Origin: Myxococcales bacterium
Lineage (GTDB): Bacteria > Myxococcota_A > UBA9160 > UBA4427
Assembly (NCBI GenBank): GCA_012959665.1
Contig: DUCT01000249.1
Span: 1 to 36,745 of the forward strand
Length of the DNA: 36,745 nucleotides
Direction of reading: 5' to 3'
A program made the position numbers and the translations under genes. Below are positions 16,068-25,007 of the stretch, in pieces. The notes under the pieces are model-generated. The model made no database searches. It had not been told where the DNA came from and was given only the letters and a program-made list of their open reading frames with translations. The stretch's first letter is position 1. The number at the start of each line of letters is the position of its first letter.

Positions 16068-17645
16068 CTAACTCGCGCCGCGCAACAGATGCTTCCTGAT
16101 CTTTCCGCTGGCGGTCCGAGGAAGTTCGGCCTCGATGACGACTTCTCGAGGTATTTTGAACGGGGCCAGCCTCTCCCGTGCCCATGCTTCCAAGGACTTG
16201 GGGTCGTGGGTGTATCCTTGCTCAAGGAGGATGTGGGCTCGACCCGTTTCACCCCAGGTGGGATGCGGGATTCCGATGATCGCAATTTCGCGGATGCTGG
16301 GGTGCTCCCGATAGACGGCTTCCACCTCGGCGGGGTAGACGTTTTCGCCACCCGAAATCAGCATTTCCCGGGCTCTCCCTACCAAGGTCACGAACCCCTC
16401 TTGATCCTGTTGGGCGAGATCGCCGGTTCGCAGCCACCCCCCGAGCAGGACCTCCGCCGTGGGGCCGGGCCTTTCCCAGTACCCGACCATGGTGATGGGC
16501 CCCTTGACCACGATTTCACCGGTTTCGCCCACGTCGGCGTTCCGCCACTGCGCCGGGTTTTGGGCGATGCTTTCGGGCCGGATGATTCGAACCTCGCCAT
16601 GGTGCACCGGGCGACCGACACTGCCCGCCTTGCGGAGTGCATCTTCGGGGTCGAGGCAGCACAGGGTGGAGGTCTCCGTCTGGCCGTACCCCTGGATTAC
16701 GATAATCCCCCGGGTCGAGAAGTCGCGGATGAGCTCGGTGGAAATCGCGGAGCCCGCAGTGAAGATAAAACGCAGGTCCGGGAATCCAGATTCGGCCGAA
16801 GTCCCGAGGGCATCAAAGAGGCGCTGGTGCATGGCGGGGACTCCGCCGAAGTAGGTGATTTTCTCATCCGCCACGGCACGCCAGACTCGGGAGGGGTCGA
16901 AGCGATCCTGGAGGAAGAGACTGCCCCCTGCGTAGATGAGCGGGATGGTCAGAATTTGTAATCCCAGAGAATGAAAGAGGGGCGCGACCACCAGCACGCG
17001 GTCTTTCGGGTGAGTCTGGAAATTGAGCACGGCGTTGCGGGCGTTGAACAGGGCTTTGCGGTGGGGGAGAAGGGCGCCCTTGGGATCGCCCGTGGTGCCC
17101 GAGGTGTACATCAGGATGACGGGATCGTCGGCGTGGACCGGGACCGCCTTCTCAAGGGGAGTAGCCCGCTTCAGACCGAGTGCATAGAGATCACTTTCCT
17201 CACCCACCGGGACCTTCAGAGCGGGTTGGTGCCGGGCGATGGCCAGGGCTTCGTGGACTGCTTCACGCAGATCGATCTCGAAAAAAATCGCAGCGGGGCG
17301 GCCGTCGTCGAGTTGGAACGCGATCTCCCTAGGTGTTAGCCGCAGGTTGATGGGAAGGCAGATCCCCCCCATGCGCGCCGTGCCGAACGCGAGTTCGGGG
17401 TAGGCGCTGCGGTTGCGAAGTAATATCGCGACGCGGTCGCCGAAAACGAGCCCCTCTTCGGTGAGCCAGCCGGCCACCCGGGCAACGCGTTGAGCGAACG
17501 TCGACCAGTCCAACTGCGTATCGCCGTCGTGAACGGCCAACTCTCCCGGTTGGATACACGCCCAATGATTTGGCCAGTCTCCGATATTGTGGAGCGACGA
17601 AGCCTCTGCGGCGGGGGGAGAAGGGGGACTATTTGGAAAGGGCAC
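16068..17645 (-). CDS. AMP-dependent acyl-CoA synthetase (ligase)
   Basis: This ANL-superfamily enzyme activates a carboxylic acid to its CoA thioester via an acyl-adenylate. The 525-residue product has the P-loop-like LMYTSGTTGDPKGA, the VVAPLFHSLG block, GYGQTETSTLC, the hinge region GGWLRTGDLAQQ, GRAREMLISGGENVYPAEVE, and the C-terminal catalytic Lys in PRTASGKIRK. The substrate chain length cannot be predicted; the overall pattern resembles medium/long-chain or aromatic acid ligases. The start is GTG 17645, the only standard start codon I find before the domain begins, with a Pro/Ser-rich leader. It is divergent from tilS by 76 bases. No beta-oxidation genes adjoin it, so the pathway is unknown. 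Confidence 0.88.
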   Translation of the reverse strand: MPFPNSPPSPPAAEASSLHNIGDWPNHWACIQPGELAVHDGDTQLDWSTFAQRVARVAGWLTEEGLVFGDRVAILLRNRSAYPELAFGTARMGGICLPINLRLTPREIAFQLDDGRPAAIFFEIDLREAVHEALAIARHQPALKVPVGEESDLYALGLKRATPLEKAVPVHADDPVILMYTSGTTGDPKGALLPHRKALFNARNAVLNFQTHPKDRVLVVAPLFHSLGLQILTIPLIYAGGSLFLQDRFDPSRVWRAVADEKITYFGGVPAMHQRLFDALGTSAESGFPDLRFIFTAGSAISTELIRDFSTRGIIVIQGYGQTETSTLCCLDPEDALRKAGSVGRPVHHGEVRIIRPESIAQNPAQWRNADVGETGEIVVKGPITMVGYWERPGPTAEVLLGGWLRTGDLAQQDQEGFVTLVGRAREMLISGGENVYPAEVEAVYREHPSIREIAIIGIPHPTWGETGRAHILLEQGYTHDPKSLEAWARERLAPFKIPREVVIEAELPRTASGKIRKHLLRGAS

Positions 17646-17721
17646 GGGAGCTAATTACTCCAATCGGTCCGGCGCTGCCAGAAGGGGAGATCCGGGCCTC
17701 GATGCGGGTTATTGTGGGCAG

Positions 17722-18759
17722 ATGCTGGGCGCTCTACTTCATCGAGCCATCACGGAACTCGGCTTGGAAGGCCGCCACCTGCTGGTTGCCGTCTCGGGGG
17801 GCATCGATTCGACGGTCCTGTTGGAGGGCTTGAGCCGGGTGGCCGGCGAGTGCGGGCTCACTCTTTCGGTGGGCCACGTTCATCACGGATTGCGAGGCCA
17901 GGAGGCCGATGCGGATGAGCACGCGGTTTTTGAGCGAGCGGCCCGTCTCGGATTGGATTGTTCGAGCGAGCGCATCAATCCTCAGGCCTTGCGAGAAGGG
18001 ACTTCCAACCGCGAGCGGCCGACCCTTCAGGAGGCAGCCCGAACCCTGCGCTACGAGGCTCTGACGAAAATTGCGCGAAAGGGCTCGGCGGATCATCTCG
18101 TCACCGCACATCATCTGGATGACCAGGCGGAGACGGTCCTGATGCGCCTGTTGCGCGGCACGGGGCCCAGCGGGTTGGGCGGGATTCCCGAGGTGTCGGC
18201 TGATGGCTTCGTGGTTCGGCCCCTGCTGGGGGTGACCCGCCTGGAGATTGAGGCCTACGCCGAGCAACTCGGCCTGGATTGGCGGGAGGATCGGTCCAAC
18301 GCCAGTGATGCCTACACGAGAAACCGACTAAGGCGTCACTGGATTCCCCAACTCGCACAGGAATTCAATCCGCGTCTACTCAGGTCAATCGCTCGCTTGG
18401 CCGAAAGCCAGAGAAGGGATGCCGAGTGGATTGGCGGCCTGGTGGACACGGCCTCGGCGAGGCTCTGGGCCCTGAAGCAGGACGAGATTCCCGGCGGGGC
18501 CTTGGAGGCACCGTATCTGGAAATGACCGAATCGGGGTGGGCGGAGCTTCCCGAGGCCCTGGCGCTTAGGTTGGCGAATCGCGCCATGCAGGAGATGGGG
18601 GCGGGCAGGGATGTGAACCGGGTTCACCTGGGGCGGATTTGGCACTTTCTGAGCCGGAGTGAAGCGGCTTCTGGGGCGACGCTGGAATTGCCGAGGGGGT
18701 TGCGCATCGTCCGCGTGCGCGGAGGATTCAGGATGGGACGCATTGGGGTCGATGAGTAG
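17722..18759 (+). CDS. tilS: tRNA(Ile)-lysidine synthase
   Basis: TilS attaches lysine to C34 of tRNA-Ile(CAU), changing it to read AUA codons. The product has 345 residues. Its PP-loop is SGGIDS (25-30), followed by VGHVHHGLRGQEADADE, the TLQEAARTLRYEAL stretch, and TAHHLDDQAETVLMRLLRGTG, all hallmarks of the family. A C-terminal substrate-binding region follows (to GRIGVDE). I chose ATG 17722, which lies a few residues before the first strand. The frame is open back to 17587, but that part is Gly/Ala-rich and not TilS-like. The gene opens the conserved tilS-ftsH-folP run. Stop to ftsH is 266 bases, larger than the other spacings in the run. Confidence 0.93.
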   Translation: MLGALLHRAITELGLEGRHLLVAVSGGIDSTVLLEGLSRVAGECGLTLSVGHVHHGLRGQEADADEHAVFERAARLGLDCSSERINPQALREGTSNRERPTLQEAARTLRYEALTKIARKGSADHLVTAHHLDDQAETVLMRLLRGTGPSGLGGIPEVSADGFVVRPLLGVTRLEIEAYAEQLGLDWREDRSNASDAYTRNRLRRHWIPQLAQEFNPRLLRSIARLAESQRRDAEWIGGLVDTASARLWALKQDEIPGGALEAPYLEMTESGWAELPEALALRLANRAMQEMGAGRDVNRVHLGRIWHFLSRSEAASGATLELPRGLRIVRVRGGFRMGRIGVDE

Positions 18760-18794
18760 GGTCCATGCTAGGATTCGACTCTTTCGCCAATCGC

Positions 18795-18836
18795 GATCCC
18801 CTTGGGGATCCTGGCCTGGGACCGAACGGGTCCAGG
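18795..18836 (+). other. two adjacent hairpins in the tilS-ftsH gap
   Basis: The 266-base gap between tilS and ftsH holds two strong inverted repeats in a row. The first is GATCCCC/GGGGATC with a 2-base spacer (18795-18810). The second is CCTGGGACC with GGTCCAGG, carrying one bulged G (18815-18836). The next bases are A-rich (CAAAAATAAGAG) rather than T-rich, so a Rho-independent terminator is not shown. Attenuation or end-of-transcript stability before a separate ftsH promoter is possible. The rest of the gap shows no gene I can support. Confidence 0.4.
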
Positions 18837-19025
18837 CAAAAATAAGAGAAAAAGCACGTTAGGAATCACTCTCGGCCGAACCGCGAGCCGGGGGCTGGCG
18901 TCTCTCACCCGGTTGAGTGCAATCCGGTGGGTGGCGGCGGTGGGAAACTACCGCGATGGGGCGCGAGGAGGACCGGAGGCCAGCGGGTTTTCGGCAATTG
19001 GACGAATTAAGCACGAGGATGCACA

Positions 19026-20945
19026 GTGAATCAGCAGTTTTACAAGAATATGGCGCTCTGGGTCGTGATCCTGGTGGGCATGTTGATGCTCTTTACGATG
19101 TTGCGCCAAGATCAGGAGACCCCGCCCGACCTCGCGTATAGCGACTTCGTGATTGCCGTGGAAGATGGGCAGATCGAGGAGATCACCATCGAGGAGGGCA
19201 GCATCAGCGGCATTCAGATCGATGGCGGAGAGTTTACCACCTATGCGCCGACCATCTCCCAGGATCTACTGGCGCTGCTAAAGGAAAAGCAGATCAAGGT
19301 CAAAGCCCAGCCCAAGGACGAGGGCGGCTTCTGGCGGCAGATCATGGTCATGTGGTTTCCCCTCCTGCTTTTCGTCGGAATCTGGATTTTCTTTATTCGG
19401 CAGATGCAGTCCGGGGGCGGCAAGGCGATGAGCTTTGGCAAGTCCAAGGCTCGTCTGCAATCGGAAAACCAGCAGGCTGTGACTTTCAAGGATGTCGCGG
19501 GGATCGAGGAATCCAAGAGGGAACTTGAGGAGATCATCGAGTTCCTGAAGGAGCCCAAGCGCTTTACTCGCCTCGGGGGCCGAATACCCAAGGGCGTTCT
19601 GCTCGTTGGCCCGCCTGGTACGGGCAAGACCCTCCTCGCCCGGGCTGTCGCAGGGGAAGCGTCGGTTCCCTTCTTTTCGATCTCGGGTTCGGACTTTGTC
19701 GAGATGTTCGTTGGCGTCGGTGCGTCGCGCGTTCGAGATCTGTTCCTGCAGGGGAAGAAGCAAGCACCGTGCATTATTTTCATCGATGAGATCGACGCGG
19801 TGGGTCGCCAGCGGGGGGCAGGAATGGGAGGTGGCCACGACGAACGTGAGCAGACTCTCAACCAACTCCTAGTGGAGATGGACGGCTTTGAGGGAAACGA
19901 GGGTGTGATCCTGATTGCGGCGACCAATCGCCCGGACGTGCTGGATGCGGCTCTGCTCCGCCCCGGTCGGTTCGACCGTAGAGTGGTTGTGCCCCGGCCG
20001 GATCTTCGAGGTCGCCTACAGATTCTCAAGATTCACACACGCCGGGTCCCCCTGAGCGACGACGTCGACCTGGAACTCCAGGCGCGTGGCACGCCTGGCT
20101 TTGTGGGGGCGGACCTTCAGAATCTCGTAAACGAAGCCGCGCTGCTGGCGGCGCGGCGCAACGCCGAGCAAGTGGCTCGCTTGGACTTCGAGAATGCGAA
20201 GGACAAGGTGCTCATGGGGGCCGAGCGCCGAAGCATGATCATGAGCGATGAAGACCGGAGGATCACGGCTTTTCATGAGGCCGGTCATGCCCTGGTTGCC
20301 TTGATGACGCCAGAGCACTCGGACCCTGTGCATAAGGTGACCATCATCCCGCGCGGGCTAGCACTGGGGCTTACCCAGACCTTGCCCGTCGAAGACCGGT
20401 TGAACTATACGGAGAACGACATCTTCGCGATCATTCGGTACGCCATGGGCGGGCGAGCGGCGGAGGAACTGGTCTTTGGCCATCTTTCGACCGGAGCGTC
20501 GAATGATCTTGAGCAGGCTACAAGTTGGGCCCGGAGGATGGTGACCGAGTTTGGAATGAATCGGAAGCTCGGTCCGGTGAGTTATGCGAACTCTTCGGGT
20601 GATGTGTTTCTTGGGCGTGACATGATGGCGCGCAAGGACTACAGCGAGGAGAAGGCGAAGCAGATCGATGAAGCGATCAGTTCGACGCTTGTCACCATGT
20701 ACGATGAAGCTCAGGAAATTCTCACTGCCAATCGCGATAAGTTGAATGCGATCGCCGAGTCGCTCCTTGAGAGGGAGACCCTGGAAACCAGCGATCTCGC
20801 GTTGTTGGTGAACGGTCAGGAGCTCCCGCCCATGAGAGCGCCAAGTGTGGACGAGTCCGGGAATTCGACGAATTCCGATGGATCGAATTCCGGTGAGGGG
20901 ATTGAGGACGACGACCTTCCGGATCCCGAGCCCTTTCCCAGTTGA
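19026..20945 (+). CDS. ftsH: ATP-dependent zinc metalloprotease FtsH
   Basis: FtsH is the membrane AAA+ protease that degrades unstable membrane and cytosolic proteins. The 639-residue product has two membrane segments (about 10-26 and 107-124) around a periplasmic part. The AAA+ module has Walker A GPPGTGKT (195-202), Walker [11 protein letters not shown], the pore-loop region [15 protein letters not shown] and the second-region RPGRFDRR. The zinc site is HEAGH (417-421). The C-terminal tail after about 600 is acidic and Ser/Asn-rich, with repeated NS pairs encoded by three GAATTC-containing stretches. The GTG start at 19026 has GAGG about 7 bases upstream. folP follows after 23 bases, as in many relatives. 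Confidence 0.97.
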   Translation: MNQQFYKNMALWVVILVGMLMLFTMLRQDQETPPDLAYSDFVIAVEDGQIEEITIEEGSISGIQIDGGEFTTYAPTISQDLLALLKEKQIKVKAQPKDEGGFWRQIMVMWFPLLLFVGIWIFFIRQMQSGGGKAMSFGKSKARLQSENQQAVTFKDVAGIEESKRELEEIIEFLKEPKRFTRLGGRIPKGVLLVGPPGTGKTLLARAVAGEASVPFFSISGSDFVEMFVGVGASRVRDLFLQGKKQAPCIIFIDEIDAVGRQRGAGMGGGHDEREQTLNQLLVEMDGFEGNEGVILIAATNRPDVLDAALLRPGRFDRRVVVPRPDLRGRLQILKIHTRRVPLSDDVDLELQARGTPGFVGADLQNLVNEAALLAARRNAEQVARLDFENAKDKVLMGAERRSMIMSDEDRRITAFHEAGHALVALMTPEHSDPVHKVTIIPRGLALGLTQTLPVEDRLNYTENDIFAIIRYAMGGRAAEELVFGHLSTGASNDLEQATSWARRMVTEFGMNRKLGPVSYANSSGDVFLGRDMMARKDYSEEKAKQIDEAISSTLVTMYDEAQEILTANRDKLNAIAESLLERETLETSDLALLVNGQELPPMRAPSVDESGNSTNSDGSNSGEGIEDDDLPDPEPFPS

Positions 20946-20968
20946 GGCCAAGCGCGAGGAGGGCTTGA

Positions 20969-21829
20969 GTGGGTAGCGACGGAATTTTCCCGCCTGGGCG
21001 AGTGACGCTCGTCGGAGTGTTGAATGTTACACCGGATTCCTTCTCCGACGGAGGGGTCTTGCTGGATGACTCAGGTGCGGTGTCGCTGGATCGAGTGCTG
21101 ACGACAGCCCGGGGGCTGGTTGAGTCCGGGGCCCATGTTCTGGATGTGGGCGGTGAGTCCACACGGCCTGGGGCTTCTGAGATTTCAGCAGAAGAAGAAA
21201 TCGAGCGCACCGCAAGCGCGGTAGAGATGCTAGTTCGTGAATTCGACGTGCCCATTTCCATCGATACGCGTCGAGCCTCGGTCGCGAATTCGGCCCTGAG
21301 TGCCGGTGCCCGCATCGTCAATGACGTTTCGGGCCTTTCTCACGACGTCACGATGGCAGAAGTTGCGGCGCAATACGATGCGGTTCTTATTTTGGGTCAT
21401 AGCCGGGGAACGCCGGCAACCATGCAGGACGAGCCGTATTACGAAGACGTTCTGGCGGAGGTTGCCACCGAACTCGAGGCCTGCATTGGGCTGGCCCGCA
21501 AGTCGGGCGTGCCCAGTCACAACCTCGTGGTGGACCCTGGGATTGGCTTTGGGAAGCGGCTGGAGGATAATCTGCAGCTGATTGCGAATCTAGGCTGGCT
21601 GCGGGGACGTCTGGGGCTTCCCATCATGGTGGGTGCATCGCGCAAGGGCTTTCTCGGATTGGTGACGGGGGATCCTGTGGGCGATCGGGACATCGCAAGT
21701 CACGCAGCGTGTGCTGTGGCGAGTTATGCGGGCGCCGACGCCGTGCGAGTTCACGATGCGGCGGGCGCGCGCCGCGCTGCTGCTGTAGGCCGAGCCCTGA
21801 TGAAGGCGCGTCGGAAAGACCTGTCGTGA
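20969..21829 (+). CDS. folP: dihydropteroate synthase
   Basis: FolP joins para-aminobenzoate to dihydropterin pyrophosphate in folate synthesis. The 286-residue product has the N-terminal VGVLNVTPDSFSDGG motif. LDVGGESTRPGA (pterin-site loop), DVPISIDTRRASVA, ARIVNDVSGL, the LGHSRGTPATMQ stretch, DPGIGFGKRLEDNL and the C-terminal GASRKGFLG follow in the usual order. The Met of the common HMRG motif is Ser here (HSRG). The GTG start at 20969 follows GAGGAGGG by about 7 bases. Its TGA overlaps the GTG of cdaA by 3 bases, so translation of the two is probably coupled. Confidence 0.96.
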   Translation: MGSDGIFPPGRVTLVGVLNVTPDSFSDGGVLLDDSGAVSLDRVLTTARGLVESGAHVLDVGGESTRPGASEISAEEEIERTASAVEMLVREFDVPISIDTRRASVANSALSAGARIVNDVSGLSHDVTMAEVAAQYDAVLILGHSRGTPATMQDEPYYEDVLAEVATELEACIGLARKSGVPSHNLVVDPGIGFGKRLEDNLQLIANLGWLRGRLGLPIMVGASRKGFLGLVTGDPVGDRDIASHAACAVASYAGADAVRVHDAAGARRAAAVGRALMKARRKDLS

Positions 21830-22710
21830 TCCAGGTAATTTGGACCTTCTTGAGTGAGATCGGTGATTTCTTCGCCGCCAACTTCGACCCTTGGCGCGAC
21901 AGTATTGACATCTTTCTTGTGACCATCGGTATCTATTGGCTACTCCTGTTGATCCAGGGCACACGGGCGATTCAGATCCTTGTGGGCCTAATTGTCTTGA
22001 TTGGTCTGAGTCTTGCCTCCGAAGTTTTTCAGCTTCCGACAGTTCGCCTGATCCTTCAGAACTTTTTGGGGTCCGCCGTTCTGATCATCATCGTGCTCTT
22101 TCAGAACGATATTCGACGTGCGCTGGCTCAAGTAGGACGGGGATTTTTTCCGGCGGTTTCTGCTCAGCAGGAATCTCAGATGCTGGAGGAGATCGTTCGG
22201 GCGGCCCAGAGTCTGGTGCAGAAACGGGTAGGTGCGCTGATCGTCTTGGAGCGCGAAAGTGCACTGACAGATCAGATCGAGGCGGGTCGAGTGATTGATT
22301 CAGTGTTGAGTGCTGACCTTCTCGTGGCGCTCTTTTTGCCTGTGTCGCCCTTGCACGATGGAGCGGTTGTCGTGAGGGACGGCCGGGTGGCATCGGCGGG
22401 TTGTATCCTGCCCCTGGCTCAGCGCGACAATCTCCCCGACGGGATCGGGACTCGCCATCGTGCGGCGGTGGGGATCACCGAGGAAACCGACGCGGTGGTT
22501 GTCGTGGTCTCGGAGGAGACCGCCGGGATTTCCGTGGTGATGGCGGGAGAGATGGTCCGGGAGTTGGATGCCCCAAGGCTACGGGTCATGCTGCACGAAA
22601 TCCTGACTGGCGAAACCCAGAAACTTGGCTCGGAGCCGGACGGAGATTCAGAGTCTCGGATTTCGGATGTCGAATCGACGGTGGCCGGCATTTCGGCTTC
22701 CAGGGGTTGA
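21826..22710 (+). CDS. cdaA: diadenylate cyclase CdaA (c-di-AMP synthase)
   Basis: CdaA makes cyclic di-AMP from two ATP at the membrane. The 294-residue product has three N-terminal membrane segments (about 28-43, 48-65 and 76-92). A DAC domain follows, with the DGA motif at 178-180 (SPLHDGAVVV) and the RHR motif at 210-212 (GTRHRAAVG). It starts with GTG 21826 inside the folP stop codon; the frame is open upstream but that part is the folP shadow. The C-terminal 35 residues are polar and probably disordered. The next gene encodes a YbbR-domain protein, the usual CdaA regulator, and GlmM follows, the partner known to bind and restrain CdaA in Firmicutes. Targets of c-di-AMP are not visible here. 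Confidence 0.95.
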   Translation: MIQVIWTFLSEIGDFFAANFDPWRDSIDIFLVTIGIYWLLLLIQGTRAIQILVGLIVLIGLSLASEVFQLPTVRLILQNFLGSAVLIIIVLFQNDIRRALAQVGRGFFPAVSAQQESQMLEEIVRAAQSLVQKRVGALIVLERESALTDQIEAGRVIDSVLSADLLVALFLPVSPLHDGAVVVRDGRVASAGCILPLAQRDNLPDGIGTRHRAAVGITEETDAVVVVVSEETAGISVVMAGEMVRELDAPRLRVMLHEILTGETQKLGSEPDGDSESRISDVESTVAGISASRG

Positions 22711-22750
22711 GTTCGCGGTTTTTTTAACAAGAAAGAGGAAGAATTTCGAG

Positions 22751-23455
22751 ATGCGTCGATATCCTTCAGTGCGTCCCGGCATGTTCGTGCTGGCGCTCGC
22801 CATCGCGGTTGTCCTTTGGGGGATTGCCTCGGGCACCAGTAATGCGGAGAAGGGATTCGATATTCCGGTGGTTCTGGACCGACTTCCTGAGAATCTCGTC
22901 ATCACGGACCAAAGCATCGATAATGTCAATGTGCGGGTGATGGCAAGTCAGGCCGTTTTGCGCAGCGTCAACCCCACCGACTACAGGCTGGAGATCGACG
23001 TCTCCGGCGCGAAGCCCGGGGTCGCGGTGTATGACGTCGATCTCTCGAAGATCGAGTTGCCCCGAGCGGCTCGCTTCGTGAGTCATGCTCCGTCGCGTGT
23101 TCAGGTTCGATTCGAAAAGCGGGGTCGAAAGGCGGTCAAGGTTCGCGCCGATATCCAGGGGAGCCCAGCGGCAGGATTTCACTTTGTCTCGGTCTCCACG
23201 GAGCCCGCCAAAGTGTGGCTTGTTGGGGCACGGAGCCAGGTGATGCGTCTGGACGAGGTGGTGACTGAGAGCGTCAACCTCAGCGGCCTGAACGAAGACC
23301 ACGTGGTCGAAGTACGAGTGAATCCGGGGGTCGGGACGGTTTGGATGGAAGACGACCGACCCGTGCAGGTGCGGATTAAAATCCAACCGGATACGCCCCC
23401 GGAGGCGCCAGCCGAGGCCGATGGAGTCGGGATTCAACCGAATGAAATACCGTAA
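22751..23455 (+). CDS. ybbR: YbbR-domain protein (CdaR-like regulator of CdaA)
   Basis: The 234-residue product has one N-terminal membrane segment (MFVLALAIAVVLWGIASG), preceded by a basic stretch. YbbR-like repeats then face the periplasm: FDIPVVLDRLPENLVI, VNVRVMASQAVLRSV, VKVRADIQGSPAAGFHFVSV and VKVWLVGARSQVMRLDEV-like segments ending in VQVRIKIQ. In Firmicutes this protein (CdaR) modulates CdaA across the membrane; the same role here is an inference from the gene order. ATG 22751 follows GAGGAAG by about 10 bases. The gene lies 40 bases after cdaA and 64 bases before glmM, all on one strand. Confidence 0.88.
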   Translation: MRRYPSVRPGMFVLALAIAVVLWGIASGTSNAEKGFDIPVVLDRLPENLVITDQSIDNVNVRVMASQAVLRSVNPTDYRLEIDVSGAKPGVAVYDVDLSKIELPRAARFVSHAPSRVQVRFEKRGRKAVKVRADIQGSPAAGFHFVSVSTEPAKVWLVGARSQVMRLDEVVTESVNLSGLNEDHVVEVRVNPGVGTVWMEDDRPVQVRIKIQPDTPPEAPAEADGVGIQPNEIP

Positions 23456-23519
23456 ACAGGAGCCCCGGTCCTTCTCATTGAAGAATCGAACGGGGAATTC
23501 TAGGGGTTGAAACAATAAT

Positions 23520-24887
23520 ATGAAGAGCGTCAACCGAAAACTTTTTGGGACTGACGGTGTTAGAGGGACGGCGAACGTTCATCCGATGACCGCTGAAGTT
23601 GCCCTGGCCCTGGGCCAGGCGATTGCGCATATTTTTCGTCGGGAGGGGGACCGACAGCGCCGTATCCTAATTGGTAAGGACACTCGGCTCTCGGGCTACA
23701 TGTTTGAGGACGCACTGGCCGCGGGAATTTCATCTATGGGGGTGGATGTTCTGCACGTCGGCCCCATGCCGACGCCCGCGATCGCATTCCTGACCCGGGA
23801 TATGCGGTGCGATGCGGGGGTAATGATCACCGCCAGCCATAATCCTTACCAGGATAATGGAATCAAGTTCTTTGGGAGCGATGGTTTCAAACTTGCCGAC
23901 GAAATCGAACACGAGATCGAGGAACTGATCGAATCGGGTCGCCTGGCGGAATTCCGAGCGAAGGCTCACGAAGTGGGGCAAGCCGCCCGAATTGATGACG
24001 CGGCCGGCCGCTATGTCGTCTTCCTGAAGAATACCTTTCCACGAGACCTGACTCTGGACGGGATGCGGGTCGTGCTTGATTGCGCGAACGGGGCTGCCTA
24101 CAAAGTAGGTCCCATCGTCATGAGAGAGCTGGGGGCAGAGTTGTTTACTCTCGGTGTGGATCCCACAGGTCGAAATATCAACGAGAATTGTGGGTCATTG
24201 CATCCCCAAGGCATGGCAGACCTTGTTCGGGAAGTGGGCGCAGATATCGGGATCGCGGTCGATGGCGACAGTGACCGGCTCATGGTCGTGAACGAGAAGG
24301 GCGACCTTCTGGATGGTGATGTTTTGATCGCGATGTGCGGGTACGCCCTGGCCGAAAGTGGAAAGCTGAAAGGGGGTGGGGTGGTGACCACCGTCCTGAG
24401 TAATCTCGGGCTCGAGGAATCCCTGGCTGCAAACGGTCTCGACCTAGTGCGCGCTCAGGTGGGTGATCGGCACGTGGTCGAATCCATGCGAGAGGGCGGG
24501 TACAACCTGGGTGGCGAGCAGTCGGGCCACGTGATTTTCTTGGATCACGGGACCACTGGGGATGGGCTGCTCACGGCGCTTCAGGTATTGGCCATCATGG
24601 CCGAGAAAAAGGTGCCCCTCTCGGAATTGGCAACGGGATTCAAGCACTATCCCCAAGTCATGGTGAATGTCCCGGTGTCCCAGAAAAGAGATCTGGACGA
24701 GCTGCCTTCGCTGACTGCCGCGATTGCCGAGGTGGAAGAGAAGCTCGCTGGAAAGGGGCGGGTTCTGATTCGCTTCAGCGGGACGGAGTTGAAGGCCCGA
24801 GTGATGGTGGAGGGCGACGACGAAACCCAGGTCTCGGAGTTTGCGAACCACCTGGCCCGTGTCTTGGCGGATGCGCTGGCGAACTGA
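23520..24887 (+). CDS. glmM: phosphoglucosamine mutase
   Basis: GlmM converts glucosamine-6-phosphate to glucosamine-1-phosphate for peptidoglycan and LPS precursors. The 455-residue product begins LFGTDGVRGTAN. The phosphoserine is Ser106 in MITASHNPYQDNGIKFFG, the metal loop is DGDSDRLM, the sugar loop is GGEQSGHVIF, and the phosphate-binding region is RFSGTELKARVMVEG. Length and motif order are normal. The start is ATG 23520, with no strong Shine-Dalgarno. It closes the cdaA-ybbR-glmM set. The next gene (nnr) starts 120 bases later; in Geobacter-type clusters pdxJ and acpS lie between, and they are absent here. Confidence 0.97.
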   Translation: MKSVNRKLFGTDGVRGTANVHPMTAEVALALGQAIAHIFRREGDRQRRILIGKDTRLSGYMFEDALAAGISSMGVDVLHVGPMPTPAIAFLTRDMRCDAGVMITASHNPYQDNGIKFFGSDGFKLADEIEHEIEELIESGRLAEFRAKAHEVGQAARIDDAAGRYVVFLKNTFPRDLTLDGMRVVLDCANGAAYKVGPIVMRELGAELFTLGVDPTGRNINENCGSLHPQGMADLVREVGADIGIAVDGDSDRLMVVNEKGDLLDGDVLIAMCGYALAESGKLKGGGVVTTVLSNLGLEESLAANGLDLVRAQVGDRHVVESMREGGYNLGGEQSGHVIFLDHGTTGDGLLTALQVLAIMAEKKVPLSELATGFKHYPQVMVNVPVSQKRDLDELPSLTAAIAEVEEKLAGKGRVLIRFSGTELKARVMVEGDDETQVSEFANHLARVLADALAN

Positions 24888-24934
24888 AGCCAGCCCGGCG
24901 AGGCGAGATCCAGATCGGTTTCGTGTAGCTGGGG

Positions 24935-24958
24935 ATGCCCGGTATCGGGAGCGGGCAT
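24935..24958 (+). other. inverted repeat in the glmM-nnr gap
   Basis: A perfect 7-bp inverted repeat (ATGCCCG and CGGGCAT) with a 10-base loop lies in the 120-base gap between glmM and nnr. The loop itself has CCGGTATCGG-type symmetry. There is no T-run, so a terminator is only possible, not shown. This is the spot where pdxJ and acpS would sit in related clusters. Confidence 0.3.
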
Positions 24959-25007
24959 GTCGTGTTCTGAGGCATCGACCGAAGGTTTTCGCTGGGGAAG
25001 GAGGACG

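Noticed and set aside
16089-16961. A 290-codon plus-strand frame inside the acyl-CoA ligase gene
   Set aside because: It is the shadow of the ligase; the ligase carries all adenylation motifs and this frame carries none.
18760-19025. A small gene in the tilS-ftsH gap
   Set aside because: The open frames there are short, Arg/Gly-rich and lack a ribosome binding site. Only the two hairpins are supported.
20858-20900. Three GAATTC-containing stretches near the ftsH end as a regulatory repeat
   Set aside because: They are in the coding frame for the Asn/Ser-rich FtsH tail, and spacing is irregular.
22088-22393. An Arg/Ser/Pro-rich minus-strand frame opposite cdaA
   Set aside because: Composition is that of an antisense frame and cdaA is intact on the plus strand.
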